DNA from: Mariniphaga sp040772505
GTDB taxonomy: Bacteria; Bacteroidota; Bacteroidia; Bacteroidales; Prolixibacteraceae
Assembly: GCA_040772505.1 (NCBI GenBank)
Contig: JAXGYA010000001.1
Location: 558,001 to 622,000 of the forward strand
Direction of reading: 5' to 3'
DNA length: 64,000 bases
This document shows positions 53,027-62,733 of the stretch, in pieces. Positions within the stretch are counted from its first letter, which is position 1; every line of letters starts with the position of its first letter. The notes beneath the pieces were generated by a model that was not told where the DNA came from, did not search any database, and saw only the letters and a program-made list of their open reading frames with translations. The position numbers were made by a program, and so were the translations under genes.

Positions 53027-53965
53027 ATGAACAAAATATTAGGACTACATCACATCACTGCCATTGCAGGTGATGCTCAGCGAAATTATGACTTTTATAC
53101 CAAAACTCTTGGTTTTCGCCTGGTCAAAAAAACCGTGAATTTTGACGATCCCCAAACCTATCACTTCTACTTTGGTGACGAGGTGGGCTCTCCCGGAACC
53201 ATCCTTACCTTTTTCCCCTGGGCAAATGTGAGGCAAGGAAAGAACGGAGTAGGTATGGCAACAGAAATTGGCTATTCCGTACGCAAAGGAAGCTTGGATT
53301 TTTGGAAAAGTCGTTTTGAAAAACTAAATATCCGACACGATATTATCAGCGAACGTTTCGGAGAAAAGTATCTCTCTTTTCAGGACACTGACGGATTATG
53401 GCTCAACTTGATTGAAGCGAAACATAAAGATGAACGAAAAGGCCGGGAAACTGATGAAATAAAAGCCGAGGTGGCGATAAAAGGATTTCACACGGTTACA
53501 TTGACCTTGAATAACATCAAAGCCACAGCCACAATCTTAACCGAAGTGTTCGGTTATAAACAAGTGGAACGGGATGACAATTTATACCGCTATGAAACTG
53601 ATGCAGTAGAAAATGCGGCAATAGTAGATCTATTGGAAATGCCAGAAGCCCAAATAGGTATAAATGCAGCGGGTACGAATCATCATATCGCATTTCGGGT
53701 AAAAGATGAAGAGGATTTGATGGCGATTAGAGAAAAAATTGTTGATAGTGGGCTTCACATCACCGAAAAAATAAACCGAGACTATTTTTTCTCGCTCTAT
53801 TTCCGTGAGCCGGGCGGCGTACTGTTCGAAATTGCGACGGATAATCCCGGATTCGCAACAGATGAGACGGTTGAAAACCTGGGAAGTTCGCTGCAATTAC
53901 CCGATCAATATGAACCTATGCGGAATCAGATTGAAAAAGGGTTACCAAAACTTCAAACAAAATGA
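53027..53965 (+). CDS. VOC-family ring-cleaving dioxygenase (MhqO-like)
   Basis: 312 residues with two VOC modules. The first starts LHHITAIAGDAQRNYDFYTKTLGFRLVKKTV, and the second KGFHTVTLTLNNIKATATILTEVFGY with NHHIAFRVKDEEDL and LYFREPGGVLFEIATD. His and Glu metal ligands are present in the usual places. It resembles MhqO/LinE extradiol dioxygenases acting on hydroquinones. It overlaps the next ORF by 4 bp (ATGA), the start of a truncated esterase gene. Confidence 0.9.
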   Translation: MNKILGLHHITAIAGDAQRNYDFYTKTLGFRLVKKTVNFDDPQTYHFYFGDEVGSPGTILTFFPWANVRQGKNGVGMATEIGYSVRKGSLDFWKSRFEKLNIRHDIISERFGEKYLSFQDTDGLWLNLIEAKHKDERKGRETDEIKAEVAIKGFHTVTLTLNNIKATATILTEVFGYKQVERDDNLYRYETDAVENAAIVDLLEMPEAQIGINAAGTNHHIAFRVKDEEDLMAIREKIVDSGLHITEKINRDYFFSLYFREPGGVLFEIATDNPGFATDETVENLGSSLQLPDQYEPMRNQIEKGLPKLQTK

Positions 53966-54048
53966 CAACTAATATGCACAAGAAAAACATACAAACAGCC
54001 GGCAAAGCTTTAAAAGAAGCTGAAAAGGTTCTAATGTCATGTCAATGA
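53962..54048 (+). pseudogene. N-terminal stub of an alpha/beta-hydrolase (carboxylesterase, MhqD-like)
   Basis: Only 28 codons remain: HKKNIQTAGKALKEAEKVL is the family start that normally runs into a xxLHGRG oxyanion loop. The frame then enters the left inverted repeat of an IS630-type element and stops. The remainder of the gene is absent on the right side of the element (55094 onward), so the insertion was accompanied by deletion. It overlaps the dioxygenase stop by 4 bp, showing that the pair was an operon. Confidence 0.65.
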
Positions 54049-55093
54049 TTAATTGACGGATATAACCTTCTTAGTTTTACTCTGGCATCCTCTGTTTTGA
54101 ATTGCCAATTAATTGTTGCCTCGACCGTATTTCTGTGTTCTGCCCATGCATTTACTTGCTCTATCACAGTCTCAATATCCGCTATTCTTCTATCCAAGCA
54201 TTGGCTGGTTAGAACATTTAATTCGATTTCAGCCATATTAATGGTTCGTTTGCCATAAATATATTGCAGACCCCGTTTCGTTTGTATTCATAATCCTCTT
54301 TTCTTTCTTGTCCAACTTTCATAGGAATTGCTATTTTTGTTTCTCCGATAAGCTGTTTAGGACTTTCATCCAATTAAAATTAAAAGTTTTCAAAGGTATT
54401 GGATGTAACTCCCTCATTTTAATTATTTTAATTGTTTGTGAAGCATTTCTACATGGTCGTTTCATCCATGCATATAACTGGATTTTGATAATCATAAGGA
54501 CGTTTATAAACGTCTAAAACCTTTTCCATATTGGCCACAAATTCGCCGTTCTGATCTGGTGGAATAACCCAACCTTTTACTTTACAGGGCTTCAATTCGT
54601 TTTTTTTAGCATCTGTCGTACACTTTCATGCGATATGCTATCAATGTATTCCAATTCAACAGCCTTATCTGCCAATAATCTCAATGACCACCTTGCAAAG
54701 CCATCTGGAGGGTTACTGCAACTCAACGCTACGATATGAGCCTCAACATCGCCATCGATTTTTTTCTTATACAACCGTGTTGAGGGTCTGCCATTTAACG
54801 CGATTTCAAACCCATCTTCTACAAAGGCTTTCTTTATCCGATCTATTGTCCGCATCCCGATTTTCAGAACATTGCTAATTTGTTCATTTGTCTGCTTGTC
54901 TTCCGAGTACTCACCTGTATCGCAGTTTAATAAAACCAGTGCGTTACGCATTTTTGATGATTTATGTGAGCCTTTTTTGATTATGGAAAGAAGAATTTCT
55001 CTTTCCTCTTGGGTCAATGTTACAATATATCTTGCCATAGGTTTTTTGACAAAAATAATAACATATTGCGTCATTTCAAAATTGACATGACAC
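54034..55093 (-). mobile_element. IS630-type insertion sequence with decayed transposase
   Basis: Perfect 12-bp inverted repeats tgtcatgtcaat (54035-54046) and attgacatgaca (55081-55092) flank the element, with TA on both outer sides (54032-54033 and 55094-55095), the IS630/Tc1 target duplication. It cut off the esterase gene. The sequence differs from the other IS630 element in this window, so there are two distinct families. Confidence 0.85.
54042..55038 (-). pseudogene. IS630-type transposase, internally deleted
   Basis: The ATG at 55038 begins MARYIVTLTQEEREILLSI; a helix-turn-helix and RWSLRLLADKAVELEY follow. After KKTN the frame runs into ELKPCKVKGWVIPPDQNGEF and VICMDETTM, then an insertion of about 110 bases with stops, then DESPKQLIGETKIAIPMKVG. 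A jump from NIFMANEPL to MAEIELNVLTSQCLDRRI shows that a large piece between the second Asp and the final catalytic Glu is lost. The C-terminal 64 codons remain intact. It is non-functional. Confidence 0.8.
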
Positions 55094-55107
55094 TAAGTTT
55101 AAACTAA

Positions 55108-55150
55108 TAAAAAAAGAGAAAGAAAATACTTTTGTGTAACCTTCTCTTTT
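55108..55150 (-). terminator. Intrinsic terminator after tRNA-CAU
   Basis: On the minus strand arms AAAAGAGAA and TTCTCTTTT (9 bp) enclose a 21-nt loop and are followed by a T-rich run (A-tract 55108-55115 on the plus strand). It lies 8 bp after the tRNA gene end at 55159. Confidence 0.6.
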
Positions 55151-55158
55151 CCAATAAG

Positions 55159-55232
55159 TGGGCCCAGCTGGGCTTGAACCAGCGACCCCCTGATTATGAG
55201 TCAGGTGCTCTAACCGGCTGAGCTATGGGCCC
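55159..55232 (-). tRNA. tRNA with CAU anticodon (Ile2 or elongator Met)
   Basis: A 74-nt cloverleaf on the minus strand. The acceptor GGGCCCA/TGGGCCC is perfect, the D-arm AGCTCAGCCGGTTAGAGCA is normal, the anticodon loop CTCATAA carries CAU, and the T-arm GCTGGTTCAAGCCCAGC pairs. CCA is not encoded. The body resembles E. coli tRNA-Ile2 (CUCAUAAU, GGUCGCUGGUUCAA), so lysidine-modified Ile is more likely than elongator Met, but this is not settled. The accessory island ends directly beside it. Confidence 0.88.
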
Positions 55233-55345
55233 CAAATGAATATCTTTCAAAAAACGGTTTTAATCTCACTCTGTAATTTCCCATCATTAATTTCGGAATG
55301 CAAGATTACAATTTTAACCGAAAATATACAATAGAAATCTAAAGT

Positions 55346-55385
55346 AAAAAGGAGACTGCTTTTTTCGGCAAAATCTCCCTTTTTT
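55346..55385 (-). terminator. Terminator between the two tRNA genes
   Basis: On the minus strand GGGAGA ... TCTCC stem sequences bounded by A-tracts and T-tracts (AAAAAGGGAGA / TCTCCTTTTT) form a hairpin directly after tRNA-Phe. The gap 55233-55386 holds nothing else definite. Confidence 0.6.
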
Positions 55386-55386
55386 G

Positions 55387-55459
<73 letters not shown>

Positions 55460-55564
55460 GTTTTTATTTTGGTGCTGCAAAAGTAAGCAATTTTTTAAAT
55501 TCACAAATATTTTTCCATCAAAAGTGCACATACTGTATTAAATTTAAACGACGCAATCTGGTTA

Positions 55565-55595
55565 TTTGTCGGGCGCTTTACTTTTGTTACTTTTG
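55565..55595 (+). promoter_or_regulatory. Bacteroidota promoter for the M16 peptidase gene
   Basis: TTTG (55565-55568), 19 bp, then TACTTTTG (55588-55595), matching the TTTG-N19-21-TAnnTTTG consensus. A second TACTTTTG lies at 55579. The predicted start is about 10-15 bp before the ATG at 55615. Confidence 0.6.
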
Positions 55596-55614
55596 CAACC
55601 GTATTATTTTTTCA

Positions 55615-56844
55615 ATGATTACTGCTGATTTTTTGACATATACGCTTCCAAACGGCATCCGGCTTATCCATAAACCTACCGATTCACCCGTAGGGCATCT
55701 TGGTATTCTTATTAACACTGGCTCGCGTGATGAAGACCCTGATGAGCATGGTTTGGCACATTTTATTGAACATTCGGTTTTTAAAGGGACAAAAAAAAGG
55801 AAAGCATTTCATGTTCTGAGCCGTATTGAAGATGTGGGAGGCGAGCTGAATGCCTATACCACCAAGGAAGAAACAATTCTTTACAGTACTTTCCTGGCAG
55901 AGTTTTATGAACGTGCCGCTGAATTGCTCAGCGATATTCTTTTCAACAGTGTTTATCCTGAAAAAGAGCTGAAACGTGAAAAGGAAGTTGTGATCGAGGA
56001 GATAAATTCATATAAAGACTCTCCTGCAGAGCTAATTTTTGATGATTTTGAAGAACTGGTTTATGACGGTCATCCCATTGCCCGGAATATTCTCGGAACA
56101 CCGGAATGTATTGCCAGATTTGATCGTGACAGCATAATCCGTTTCACTGCAAATAATTACCACACCGACCAGATGGTAATCTCCTCCGTGGGTAAAATCA
56201 ATTTTGAGCAGCTGAAAAAATATATTCAAAGATATTTTGGTTTCGCTGAAACCAGAACACGGCTAAACGGGCGAAAACGATTTGAAAATTATTCTCCCAA
56301 TAAGCGGATTCTTCAGAAAGATACTTTTCAGGCACACTGCATACTTGGAAATGTTGCTTTGGAGATAATGCATCCAAAACGGATTGCCATGGTACTGCTG
56401 AACAATATTATCGGCGGACAGGCAATGAACTCGAGACTGAATTTGGCACTGCGCGAACGCAAAGGGATGGCGTACAATATTGAATCGGGATATACTGCTT
56501 ATTCTGACACAGGCTTGTTCAGCGTATATTTCGGAACTGAGTATGAAAACCTGGAAAAGGCAATCAATATTGTGTTGAAGGAGTTTAAGCTGCTTCGCGA
56601 AAAAAACCTCGGCAGCTTGCAGTTGAGCAAAGCGCAGAAACAGTTAATGGGACAGATTGCAATTTCCAGCGAAAACTATGAGGATTTAATGTTAGCTATC
56701 GGGAAAAGCTATCTGGTTTTTAATAAGGTGGATACAATTCAGACTATTCTGAAAAAAATTGAGAAGGTAACACCTTCCGATTTGATGGAAGTGGCTAACC
56801 AGGTGCTTGATGAAAAGCGGATGAGTTTGTTGATTTACAAGTAA
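55615..56844 (+). CDS. M16-family zinc peptidase (insulinase-like)
   Basis: 409 residues from the ATG at 55615 (MITADFLTYTLPNGIRLIHK). The open frame continues 231 bases upstream, but that part crosses tRNA-Phe, so the later start is right. The inverted zinc motif HFIEH lies near residues 49-53 in GLAHFIEHSVFKGT, and the second peptidase M16 half is present (FSVYFGTEYENLEKAIN, NSRLNLALRERKGMAYNIESGY). It degrades small peptides, possibly in the envelope. The O-methyltransferase gene starts 26 bp downstream. Confidence 0.93.
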   Translation: MITADFLTYTLPNGIRLIHKPTDSPVGHLGILINTGSRDEDPDEHGLAHFIEHSVFKGTKKRKAFHVLSRIEDVGGELNAYTTKEETILYSTFLAEFYERAAELLSDILFNSVYPEKELKREKEVVIEEINSYKDSPAELIFDDFEELVYDGHPIARNILGTPECIARFDRDSIIRFTANNYHTDQMVISSVGKINFEQLKKYIQRYFGFAETRTRLNGRKRFENYSPNKRILQKDTFQAHCILGNVALEIMHPKRIAMVLLNNIIGGQAMNSRLNLALRERKGMAYNIESGYTAYSDTGLFSVYFGTEYENLEKAINIVLKEFKLLREKNLGSLQLSKAQKQLMGQIAISSENYEDLMLAIGKSYLVFNKVDTIQTILKKIEKVTPSDLMEVANQVLDEKRMSLLIYK

Positions 56845-56870
56845 AGTTCACAGAGAAGAAGAGATTTGTA

Positions 56871-57509
56871 ATGGTTTCCGGTAAGGATATTGAAAATTAT
56901 ATTTTGGAGCATATCGAGCCTGAAGACCCGGTTTTGCAGGAGCTTGACCGGGAAACCCATCTGAAAATGGCGGGTGCAAGAATGCTTTCCGGACATTTGC
57001 AGGGACAGGCGCTGACCATGATTGCGAAAATGATAAATCCGCTGCGGATTCTGGAATTGGGAACTTTCACCGGCTATTCCGCAATTTGTCTGGCAAAAGG
57101 TTTGCAGGAAAATGGAAAACTCTTTACCATTGAGCAGAACGATGAACTCAGGGATATTGCCCGGAAATATTTCATTAAATCGGGTTTGCAACACAAAATT
57201 ACTTTGCTTACGGGCAATGCAAAAGAGATTATCCCATCGCTTTCCGAAACTTTCGATCTGGTTTACATGGATGCCGATAAGCGCGAGTATGTAGATTATT
57301 TTAATCTGGTGTTTAACAAGGTGCGTCCGGGTGGTTTTATCCTTGCCGACAATACCATCTGGGGTGGTAAGGTGCTTGAGCCCACAGCCATAAGTGACCG
57401 GCAGACACAGGGAATAATTGCTTTCAATGAAAGCGTGAAAAATGATTCACGTATTGAAAAGGTAATATTGCCGCTACGCGACGGATTGACAATCATCCGG
57501 AAAAAATAA
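56871..57509 (+). CDS. O-methyltransferase (class I SAM)
   Basis: 212 residues. The SAM motif I ILELGTFTGYSAICLAKGL lies near residues 62-80; FTIEQNDELRDIARKYF, LVYMDADKREYVDYF and GGFILADNTIWGGKVL follow the catechol/caffeoyl-CoA O-methyltransferase pattern with a metal-binding Asp. It methylates a hydroxyl on an unknown small molecule or nucleoside. It is co-oriented with the M16 gene with a 26-bp gap, so probably in one operon. Confidence 0.92.
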   Translation: MVSGKDIENYILEHIEPEDPVLQELDRETHLKMAGARMLSGHLQGQALTMIAKMINPLRILELGTFTGYSAICLAKGLQENGKLFTIEQNDELRDIARKYFIKSGLQHKITLLTGNAKEIIPSLSETFDLVYMDADKREYVDYFNLVFNKVRPGGFILADNTIWGGKVLEPTAISDRQTQGIIAFNESVKNDSRIEKVILPLRDGLTIIRKK

Positions 57510-57586
57510 TCGGTGTTTGCATTTTTTTGTTTTACAGACAATCTGCCTGTGGAGTTATTTCTCTCGTGAGGAGTATCTGATTGATA

Positions 57587-58993
57587 CTACTTCATTGCTG
57601 CCCGCAGCCCTTCGGTAGTTATATAATATTTTACAATCATATTGGGAACTTCCCATTCGGGCATTTCCCCCTGCACAAGAAATTCCAGATATTTTTTGGC
57701 AACCTGCCCAAAGTGTGCTTCATGTCCCTCCTTATATTTTTCAGGGATGTCAATTACCCAGAGACTGTCATTCAACTTGCGGAGTATAAGTCCCGGAAAT
57801 TTTGTTTGCAAGCTTAAATTGACCGCTTTGTCAAGTGATGCGGCAAATTGATTAATGTCTTCACCGACAGCTGGTTCAACATAAAGGGTAGGCTGGAAAT
57901 TCTCTTCCTGCCCCTGTTTGATAATCAGGTTGGCTTTTGTGCCGCGCATAATGGAATAGTGGGTGTCGCCCGTACCTTCAGGCGCCTGAAAGTTCCAGAT
58001 TACCGAAACTTTGGCATGTATCCCTTTAAGCTTGTAGTTAATTTCACCATTACTGTAAACCTTTAGTGTTTCGCCTTCCAAATCCTTCTGTAAATAGTCG
58101 GGATATTCATCCAGATGGGTGCTTTTTTTGAACATTTCAGGAGTAATGTCGGTAGTCCACCGGCTTGCCGAAACGATTTCCACATCTTCCTTTTTGAGTG
58201 TGACCTCCGGGAATGCCTCCCACTGAATCATGTCAACCAGATGGGTGGTAACGTCAACAATACCCTCGCCCTGCTGCTTAACGTCATAAAACCATGCCGG
58301 GCGTATCAGTGGGTTTCCTGAAACGTATTTAAAAAAATGGTGAACACTCTCCTTGGTGATCGCCGGCTCTTCAGGGCTGCCTGTTTGCAGGGTACCAAAA
58401 ACTTCAGGCATCATCGACAATTCACGCTGAATAATGGTAGTTATTTCGTAGCGCTCTGTCATAATATCATACAGCATTACTCCGTTTTCTTCAGCCACTT
58501 TAAACGCCTTCTCAAGTTTTGGAAATTCTTCAGGCAAAATAATCATGGGCTTATCGGCAAGAACGTTAATTCCCGCTTCCACGGTTTTCAGAATATATTC
58601 TGCCTTTTTTGCATTGTTCCCGGCAGTTACCATCACATTGCCCGGTTTTTCAGACAGCATTTTTTCAAAATAATCCGGTACGGTATAAATTTTTGTATCC
58701 CATGATGTGGGATTATCTTCCCGGTTGTTGTAGCTGTTTATCAAGTTTAGATGTCCCTGCAGTTCCGGGCCCTCCGGTGCATAGATATATACTGTAGGAT
58801 CAATCTGATCCAGCATGGTTTTTTGTACCAGTGCTGCATGAAAATGACCTGGATCGAGTGTCATCAGTTTAACTTCTCCTTTGGCTCCTGTGAACATGGC
58901 ATTTGATTTTGTTGCTTCTGACTTTTGACCCCCACCGGAACAAGCAGTAAATATAACGGTGAAGAGCAGCATAATAAGTGATATTTTTTTCAT
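57587..58993 (-). CDS. Gfo/Idh/MocA-type oxidoreductase, lipoprotein
   Basis: 468 residues from the ATG at 58993 (MKKISLIMLLFTVIFTACSGG), which gives a proper lipobox (FTAC); a longer frame opens 15 codons earlier but lacks this logic. The NAD-binding region begins VKLMTLDPGHFHAALVQ, and AGINVLADKPMII is the DKP motif. The C-terminal part (GEGIVDVTTHLVDMIQWEAFPEVTL) matches the putative oxidoreductase C-terminal domain. It probably oxidises a sugar or amide near the envelope. Confidence 0.88.
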   Translation of the reverse strand: MKKISLIMLLFTVIFTACSGGGQKSEATKSNAMFTGAKGEVKLMTLDPGHFHAALVQKTMLDQIDPTVYIYAPEGPELQGHLNLINSYNNREDNPTSWDTKIYTVPDYFEKMLSEKPGNVMVTAGNNAKKAEYILKTVEAGINVLADKPMIILPEEFPKLEKAFKVAEENGVMLYDIMTERYEITTIIQRELSMMPEVFGTLQTGSPEEPAITKESVHHFFKYVSGNPLIRPAWFYDVKQQGEGIVDVTTHLVDMIQWEAFPEVTLKKEDVEIVSASRWTTDITPEMFKKSTHLDEYPDYLQKDLEGETLKVYSNGEINYKLKGIHAKVSVIWNFQAPEGTGDTHYSIMRGTKANLIIKQGQEENFQPTLYVEPAVGEDINQFAASLDKAVNLSLQTKFPGLILRKLNDSLWVIDIPEKYKEGHEAHFGQVAKKYLEFLVQGEMPEWEVPNMIVKYYITTEGLRAAMK

Positions 58994-59035
58994 GTGATTA
59001 AAATTTAAACAGATTCCGTGAACGTACACAGTTTG

Positions 59036-59067
59036 CAAAGCTAAAATTTTCGCCCATTAAATCCAAA
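59036..59067 (-). promoter_or_regulatory. Bacteroidota promoter for the Gfo/Idh gene
   Basis: On the minus strand TTTG (59067-59064), 20 bp, then TAGCTTTG (59043-59036), a strong match to the Bacteroidota consensus. It supports the ATG at 58993 with a leader of about 35 bp. Confidence 0.65.
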
Positions 59068-59246
59068 AGGCAAATAGCAATAATCCTCTATTTCTTTAAA
59101 GGCCTTTCGTTTGTTGCGTTTCTGCCGGCATTTTTTCCTGAAACTCAAGATAAAACAGACTTTCTGATTATTGGTTAAGCAAATTATTCTTATTGAATAA
59201 ATCTTTTTGATAGTTTTACACTCCTGAAGATTATAAAAACCGGATA

Positions 59247-62198
59247 ATGCAATACTGTTTCAAAACTTTAATTTTATTCTTTTTCGTCGTGAGCTTTAGT
59301 TCCGAATTGTTTGCAGAGGCTGTCTCCTCACCCGGAGAGCCGCCATTTTTGATTTTTCAGGACGACCAGTGGGTAAATGAGCAAATGATGCAGATGACCA
59401 TTGAGGAAAAGATTGCCCAGCTAATGATGGTTGCGGTGTATCCTAATCAGAATGATGCCACGGCAAATGCAATGGTTGAAGTGATAAAAACCTTTAAGCC
59501 GGGGGGGCTTCTGATAATGCAGGGAAGTCCGGTGAAAACGGCAGACCGGATTAATCGTTTTCAGGAAGCTTCAAAGGTTCCGCTCCTGATTGCCATTGAT
59601 GGAGAATGGGGCATTGCCATGCGCATGGACAGTGTAATGGCTTTTCCTTATGCGCAGACTCTGGGTGCTGTGCAGGATTCCGAACTTTTGTACCGGATGG
59701 GACACGCCATAGGGCAGCAGATGAAACTGATTGGGATAAACATGAATTTTGCCCCAGTGGCAGATATTAACACCAATCCGCAAAATCCGGTTATTAATTT
59801 TCGTTCATTTGGTGAAGAAAAAATTAATGTTTCGCAAAAAGCCTGGTGGCTGGCAAGCGGCATGCAGGATGCCGGTGTTTTGCCGGTAGCAAAGCATTTT
59901 CCCGGGCATGGCGACACCGAAACCGACTCCCACCATGTGCTGCCTCTGATAAATCATTCGAAAGAACGCATTGAATCAGTGGAGACTTTTCCTTTTCGCT
60001 ATCTCTCTGAAATGGGAATTTCGGGAATTATGTCGGGACATCTCAATGTGTCTGCTCTTGATGATACAGGAGTTCCATCATCGCTGTCCAAAAAAATAAT
60101 TGACGGTTATCTGAGAAGCGAAATTGGCTATAAAGGTTTGATAATCACGGATGCCGTCAACATGAAGGGAGTGCGGAGCGGGAAAGGAAATACGGAGTTG
60201 GAAGCCTTAAAGGCTGGGAATGACATCGTTGAGTTTGTTCCTGATTTGGGCAAAGCCGTTGCATCGGTGAAAAAAGGGCTGGAAAACGGAGAGATTACAA
60301 AACAGGAAATTGAACAGAAATGCAGAAGAGTACTGGCTGCCAAGCGTTGGGCAGGGCTTCATATATATGAGTCAGCAGACTTGCAAAACTTGACTGCCCG
60401 GCTCAATTCACCCGGCATTGAAGTAACCAACCGCAAACTGATTAAAGAAGCAATTACGGTTCTGGTTAATCAGAAAACTTTACCTGTTCAGGATCTGGCA
60501 AATTTGAAAATTGCATCGGTAGCGCTTGGCGCTGAAAGCATAACCCCTTTTCAGAAAATGTTGGATAAATACACAAAAGTTGACCACTTTTTTTTAGGCA
60601 AGGATGCTTCAGCACAAGAAGTGGCAAACCTGCGCTCCAGAATGGATAATTATAATCTGGTTATTGCGGGGGTGATGGGAATTCACCTTTTCCCGGGATC
60701 AAAATATGGAACAACAGAAAACCAGCGGAATCTATTAGCCGATTTCATCAGGGAAAACAATGTGATAGCCCTGTTTTTCGGAAATGCCTATGCATTGAAG
60801 CATTTTGAAAACATTCATCATGCTAAAGGTTTGGCAGTTGCCTACCAGAATAATCCCCTGACTCAGGAGCTGGCTGCGCAGATGCTGTTTGGCGCTTTTG
60901 ATGTTACAGGAAAGTTACCTGTAACGATTGATAATCGTTTTCAATTAGGTGATGGAATTCAAATTAAAAATAATAAAACGCTGGCATACACCATCCCCGA
61001 AGAAGTTGGAATCAATTCGGAGAAACTCTTTTCAAAAATTGATTCTCTGGCAATCCTTGGACTGGAAAATAAGGCGTATCCCGGATGTCAGGTACTGATT
61101 GCCAAAGACGGGAATGTGATTTTACATAAATGCTACGGCTATCATACCTACGAAAATGAGCAGAAAGTAATAGAGGATAATGTTTACGACCTCGCTTCGC
61201 TGACGAAGGTTACTGCTGCATTGCCCGGTTTGATGAAACTGGTTGACGAAGGGAAGATAAACCTCGATGTGCCGTTCAGTACCTACTGGCCCCATTTTTC
61301 TGAAACAGAAAGAGGAAAGTTGCCGCTACGCGATTTCCTGACGCATCAGGCGATGCTTCCGGCGTGGATTACCTTTTGGCGAATGGGGTTAGACTGTGAA
61401 GGAAAACTCAGCCGCGATGTTTTTGCCAATCAGCCCTCTCAGCAGTTTCAGGTCAGGGTGTCGGAGCATCTCTATTTGAACAATAACTTTAAGCAGCAGA
61501 TTTTAGATACCATTCGCAATGCAAAATCTTTGTCTTCCAAAAAATATGTCTATTCAGATCTCAGTTTTCATATCTATCCTGAAATTATCTCTAATATCAC
61601 CGGAATGGCTTATGAAGATTATATCAAGACAACTTTTTTCCGGCCGTTGGGAGGATGGTCTCTAACCTATAATCCATACCAGCACTTTCCGATGGATAGG
61701 ATCATCCCAACAGAAATTGATGATTTTTTCAGAAACGAAAAGCTGAGAGGCTTTGTGCATGATGAGGGCGCTGCCATGCTTGGCGGTGTTTCTGGCAATG
61801 CGGGTCTTTTTTGCACTGCAAACGATCTGGCAAAAGTGTTTCAAATGTATCTTCAAAAAGGATACTTTGGCGGAAAACGGTTTATTTCGGAAAAAACGGT
61901 GAATGAATTTATCCGGCAGCAGTTCCCTAAAACAAGAAACCGCAGAGCACTTGGGTTTGACAAACCGCTGATTGACAATCATAAGATGAAGCTAAAGGAT
62001 GCCTATCCGGCGGTGGATGCCAGCAGAAATAGTTTCGGGCACACAGGTTATACCGGCACAATGGTATGGGCTGATCCCGACAACGGAACACTTTTTATAT
62101 TTTTATCAAACCGGGTTTATCCAACACGCAATAATGTTCAGCTTTTTAATCTGAACATCCGCACTGCAATGCACCAGGCTATATATGACTGCCTCTGA
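59247..62198 (+). CDS. GH3 glycosidase fused to serine beta-lactamase-like domain
   Basis: 983 residues with a signal peptide (LILFFFVVSFSSELFAEA). The GH3 domain (about 30-370) has KHFPGHGDTETDSHH (about 216) and the nucleophile loop IITDAVNMKG (Asp about 300). A middle region (about 400-560) resembles the GH3 C-terminal domain. The beta-lactamase/serine hydrolase domain (about 590-983) has the SxxK motif SLTK (about 650), YSDLS and GHTGYTG. Such fusions in Bacteroidota are thought to be peptidoglycan-recycling N-acetylglucosaminidases with a second hydrolase. Confidence 0.93.
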   Translation: MQYCFKTLILFFFVVSFSSELFAEAVSSPGEPPFLIFQDDQWVNEQMMQMTIEEKIAQLMMVAVYPNQNDATANAMVEVIKTFKPGGLLIMQGSPVKTADRINRFQEASKVPLLIAIDGEWGIAMRMDSVMAFPYAQTLGAVQDSELLYRMGHAIGQQMKLIGINMNFAPVADINTNPQNPVINFRSFGEEKINVSQKAWWLASGMQDAGVLPVAKHFPGHGDTETDSHHVLPLINHSKERIESVETFPFRYLSEMGISGIMSGHLNVSALDDTGVPSSLSKKIIDGYLRSEIGYKGLIITDAVNMKGVRSGKGNTELEALKAGNDIVEFVPDLGKAVASVKKGLENGEITKQEIEQKCRRVLAAKRWAGLHIYESADLQNLTARLNSPGIEVTNRKLIKEAITVLVNQKTLPVQDLANLKIASVALGAESITPFQKMLDKYTKVDHFFLGKDASAQEVANLRSRMDNYNLVIAGVMGIHLFPGSKYGTTENQRNLLADFIRENNVIALFFGNAYALKHFENIHHAKGLAVAYQNNPLTQELAAQMLFGAFDVTGKLPVTIDNRFQLGDGIQIKNNKTLAYTIPEEVGINSEKLFSKIDSLAILGLENKAYPGCQVLIAKDGNVILHKCYGYHTYENEQKVIEDNVYDLASLTKVTAALPGLMKLVDEGKINLDVPFSTYWPHFSETERGKLPLRDFLTHQAMLPAWITFWRMGLDCEGKLSRDVFANQPSQQFQVRVSEHLYLNNNFKQQILDTIRNAKSLSSKKYVYSDLSFHIYPEIISNITGMAYEDYIKTTFFRPLGGWSLTYNPYQHFPMDRIIPTEIDDFFRNEKLRGFVHDEGAAMLGGVSGNAGLFCTANDLAKVFQMYLQKGYFGGKRFISEKTVNEFIRQQFPKTRNRRALGFDKPLIDNHKMKLKDAYPAVDASRNSFGHTGYTGTMVWADPDNGTLFIFLSNRVYPTRNNVQLFNLNIRTAMHQAIYDCL

Positions 62199-62449
62199 AC
62201 AAGCGGGTTAAAAAAAGTTAATTATTCCGGCAAAATTTTAAACTTTATCTTTTATGTTTAATAGTGATTATATTCAATATCAGTATTTTGTCAAAGATGT
62301 TGCTGCTATTTTTAAATTTTATGATTAGATTTCAGACTGAAAAAGATGAAGCGCTGTTTTTTTAAAATTTTTTATTCAATATTTAGTTATAAATTTACGC
62401 TTTAGACATTTAAAATAAATTATTGTTAAAAAATAAAGTTTCAAAAATT

Positions 62450-62704
62450 ATGGAGTCAAGAATCACATTTAACGAGCTGCGCAAAATCAAAGACAGCTTG
62501 CCTGACGGTTCAATCAAAAGAATTGCGCAAGAGTTTGATCTTTCGGAAGAAACCGTCAGGAATTATTTTGGGGGCGCAAATTACACCGAAGGTGCAACAG
62601 TGGGAATTCACATGGAACCGGGACCCGGAGGAGGCATTGTTCTGTTGGATGACACAAAAATTCTCAAGCGGGCAAAGGAAATTATTCACGAAGAAACAAA
62701 CTGA
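62450..62704 (+). CDS. Small helix-turn-helix DNA-binding protein
   Basis: 84 residues from the ATG at 62450 (MESRITFNELRKIKDSLPDG). An HTH is suggested by GSIKRIAQEFDLSEETVRNYFGG, followed by GATVGIHMEPGPGGGIVLLDD and a terminal helix. It looks like a widespread Bacteroidota DNA-binding protein of unknown target. It is followed by its own terminator (62734-62764) and then by the DUF1080 gene. The 62199-62449 gap is very AT-rich with no recognisable gene. Confidence 0.7.
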   Translation: MESRITFNELRKIKDSLPDGSIKRIAQEFDLSEETVRNYFGGANYTEGATVGIHMEPGPGGGIVLLDDTKILKRAKEIIHEETN

Positions 62705-62733
62705 ATTTTACGAAAAATTCAAAAAATAAGGAG

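Noticed and set aside
55159..55232. Attachment-site duplication of tRNA-CAU
   Set aside because: I found no second copy of the tRNA 3' end within the window.
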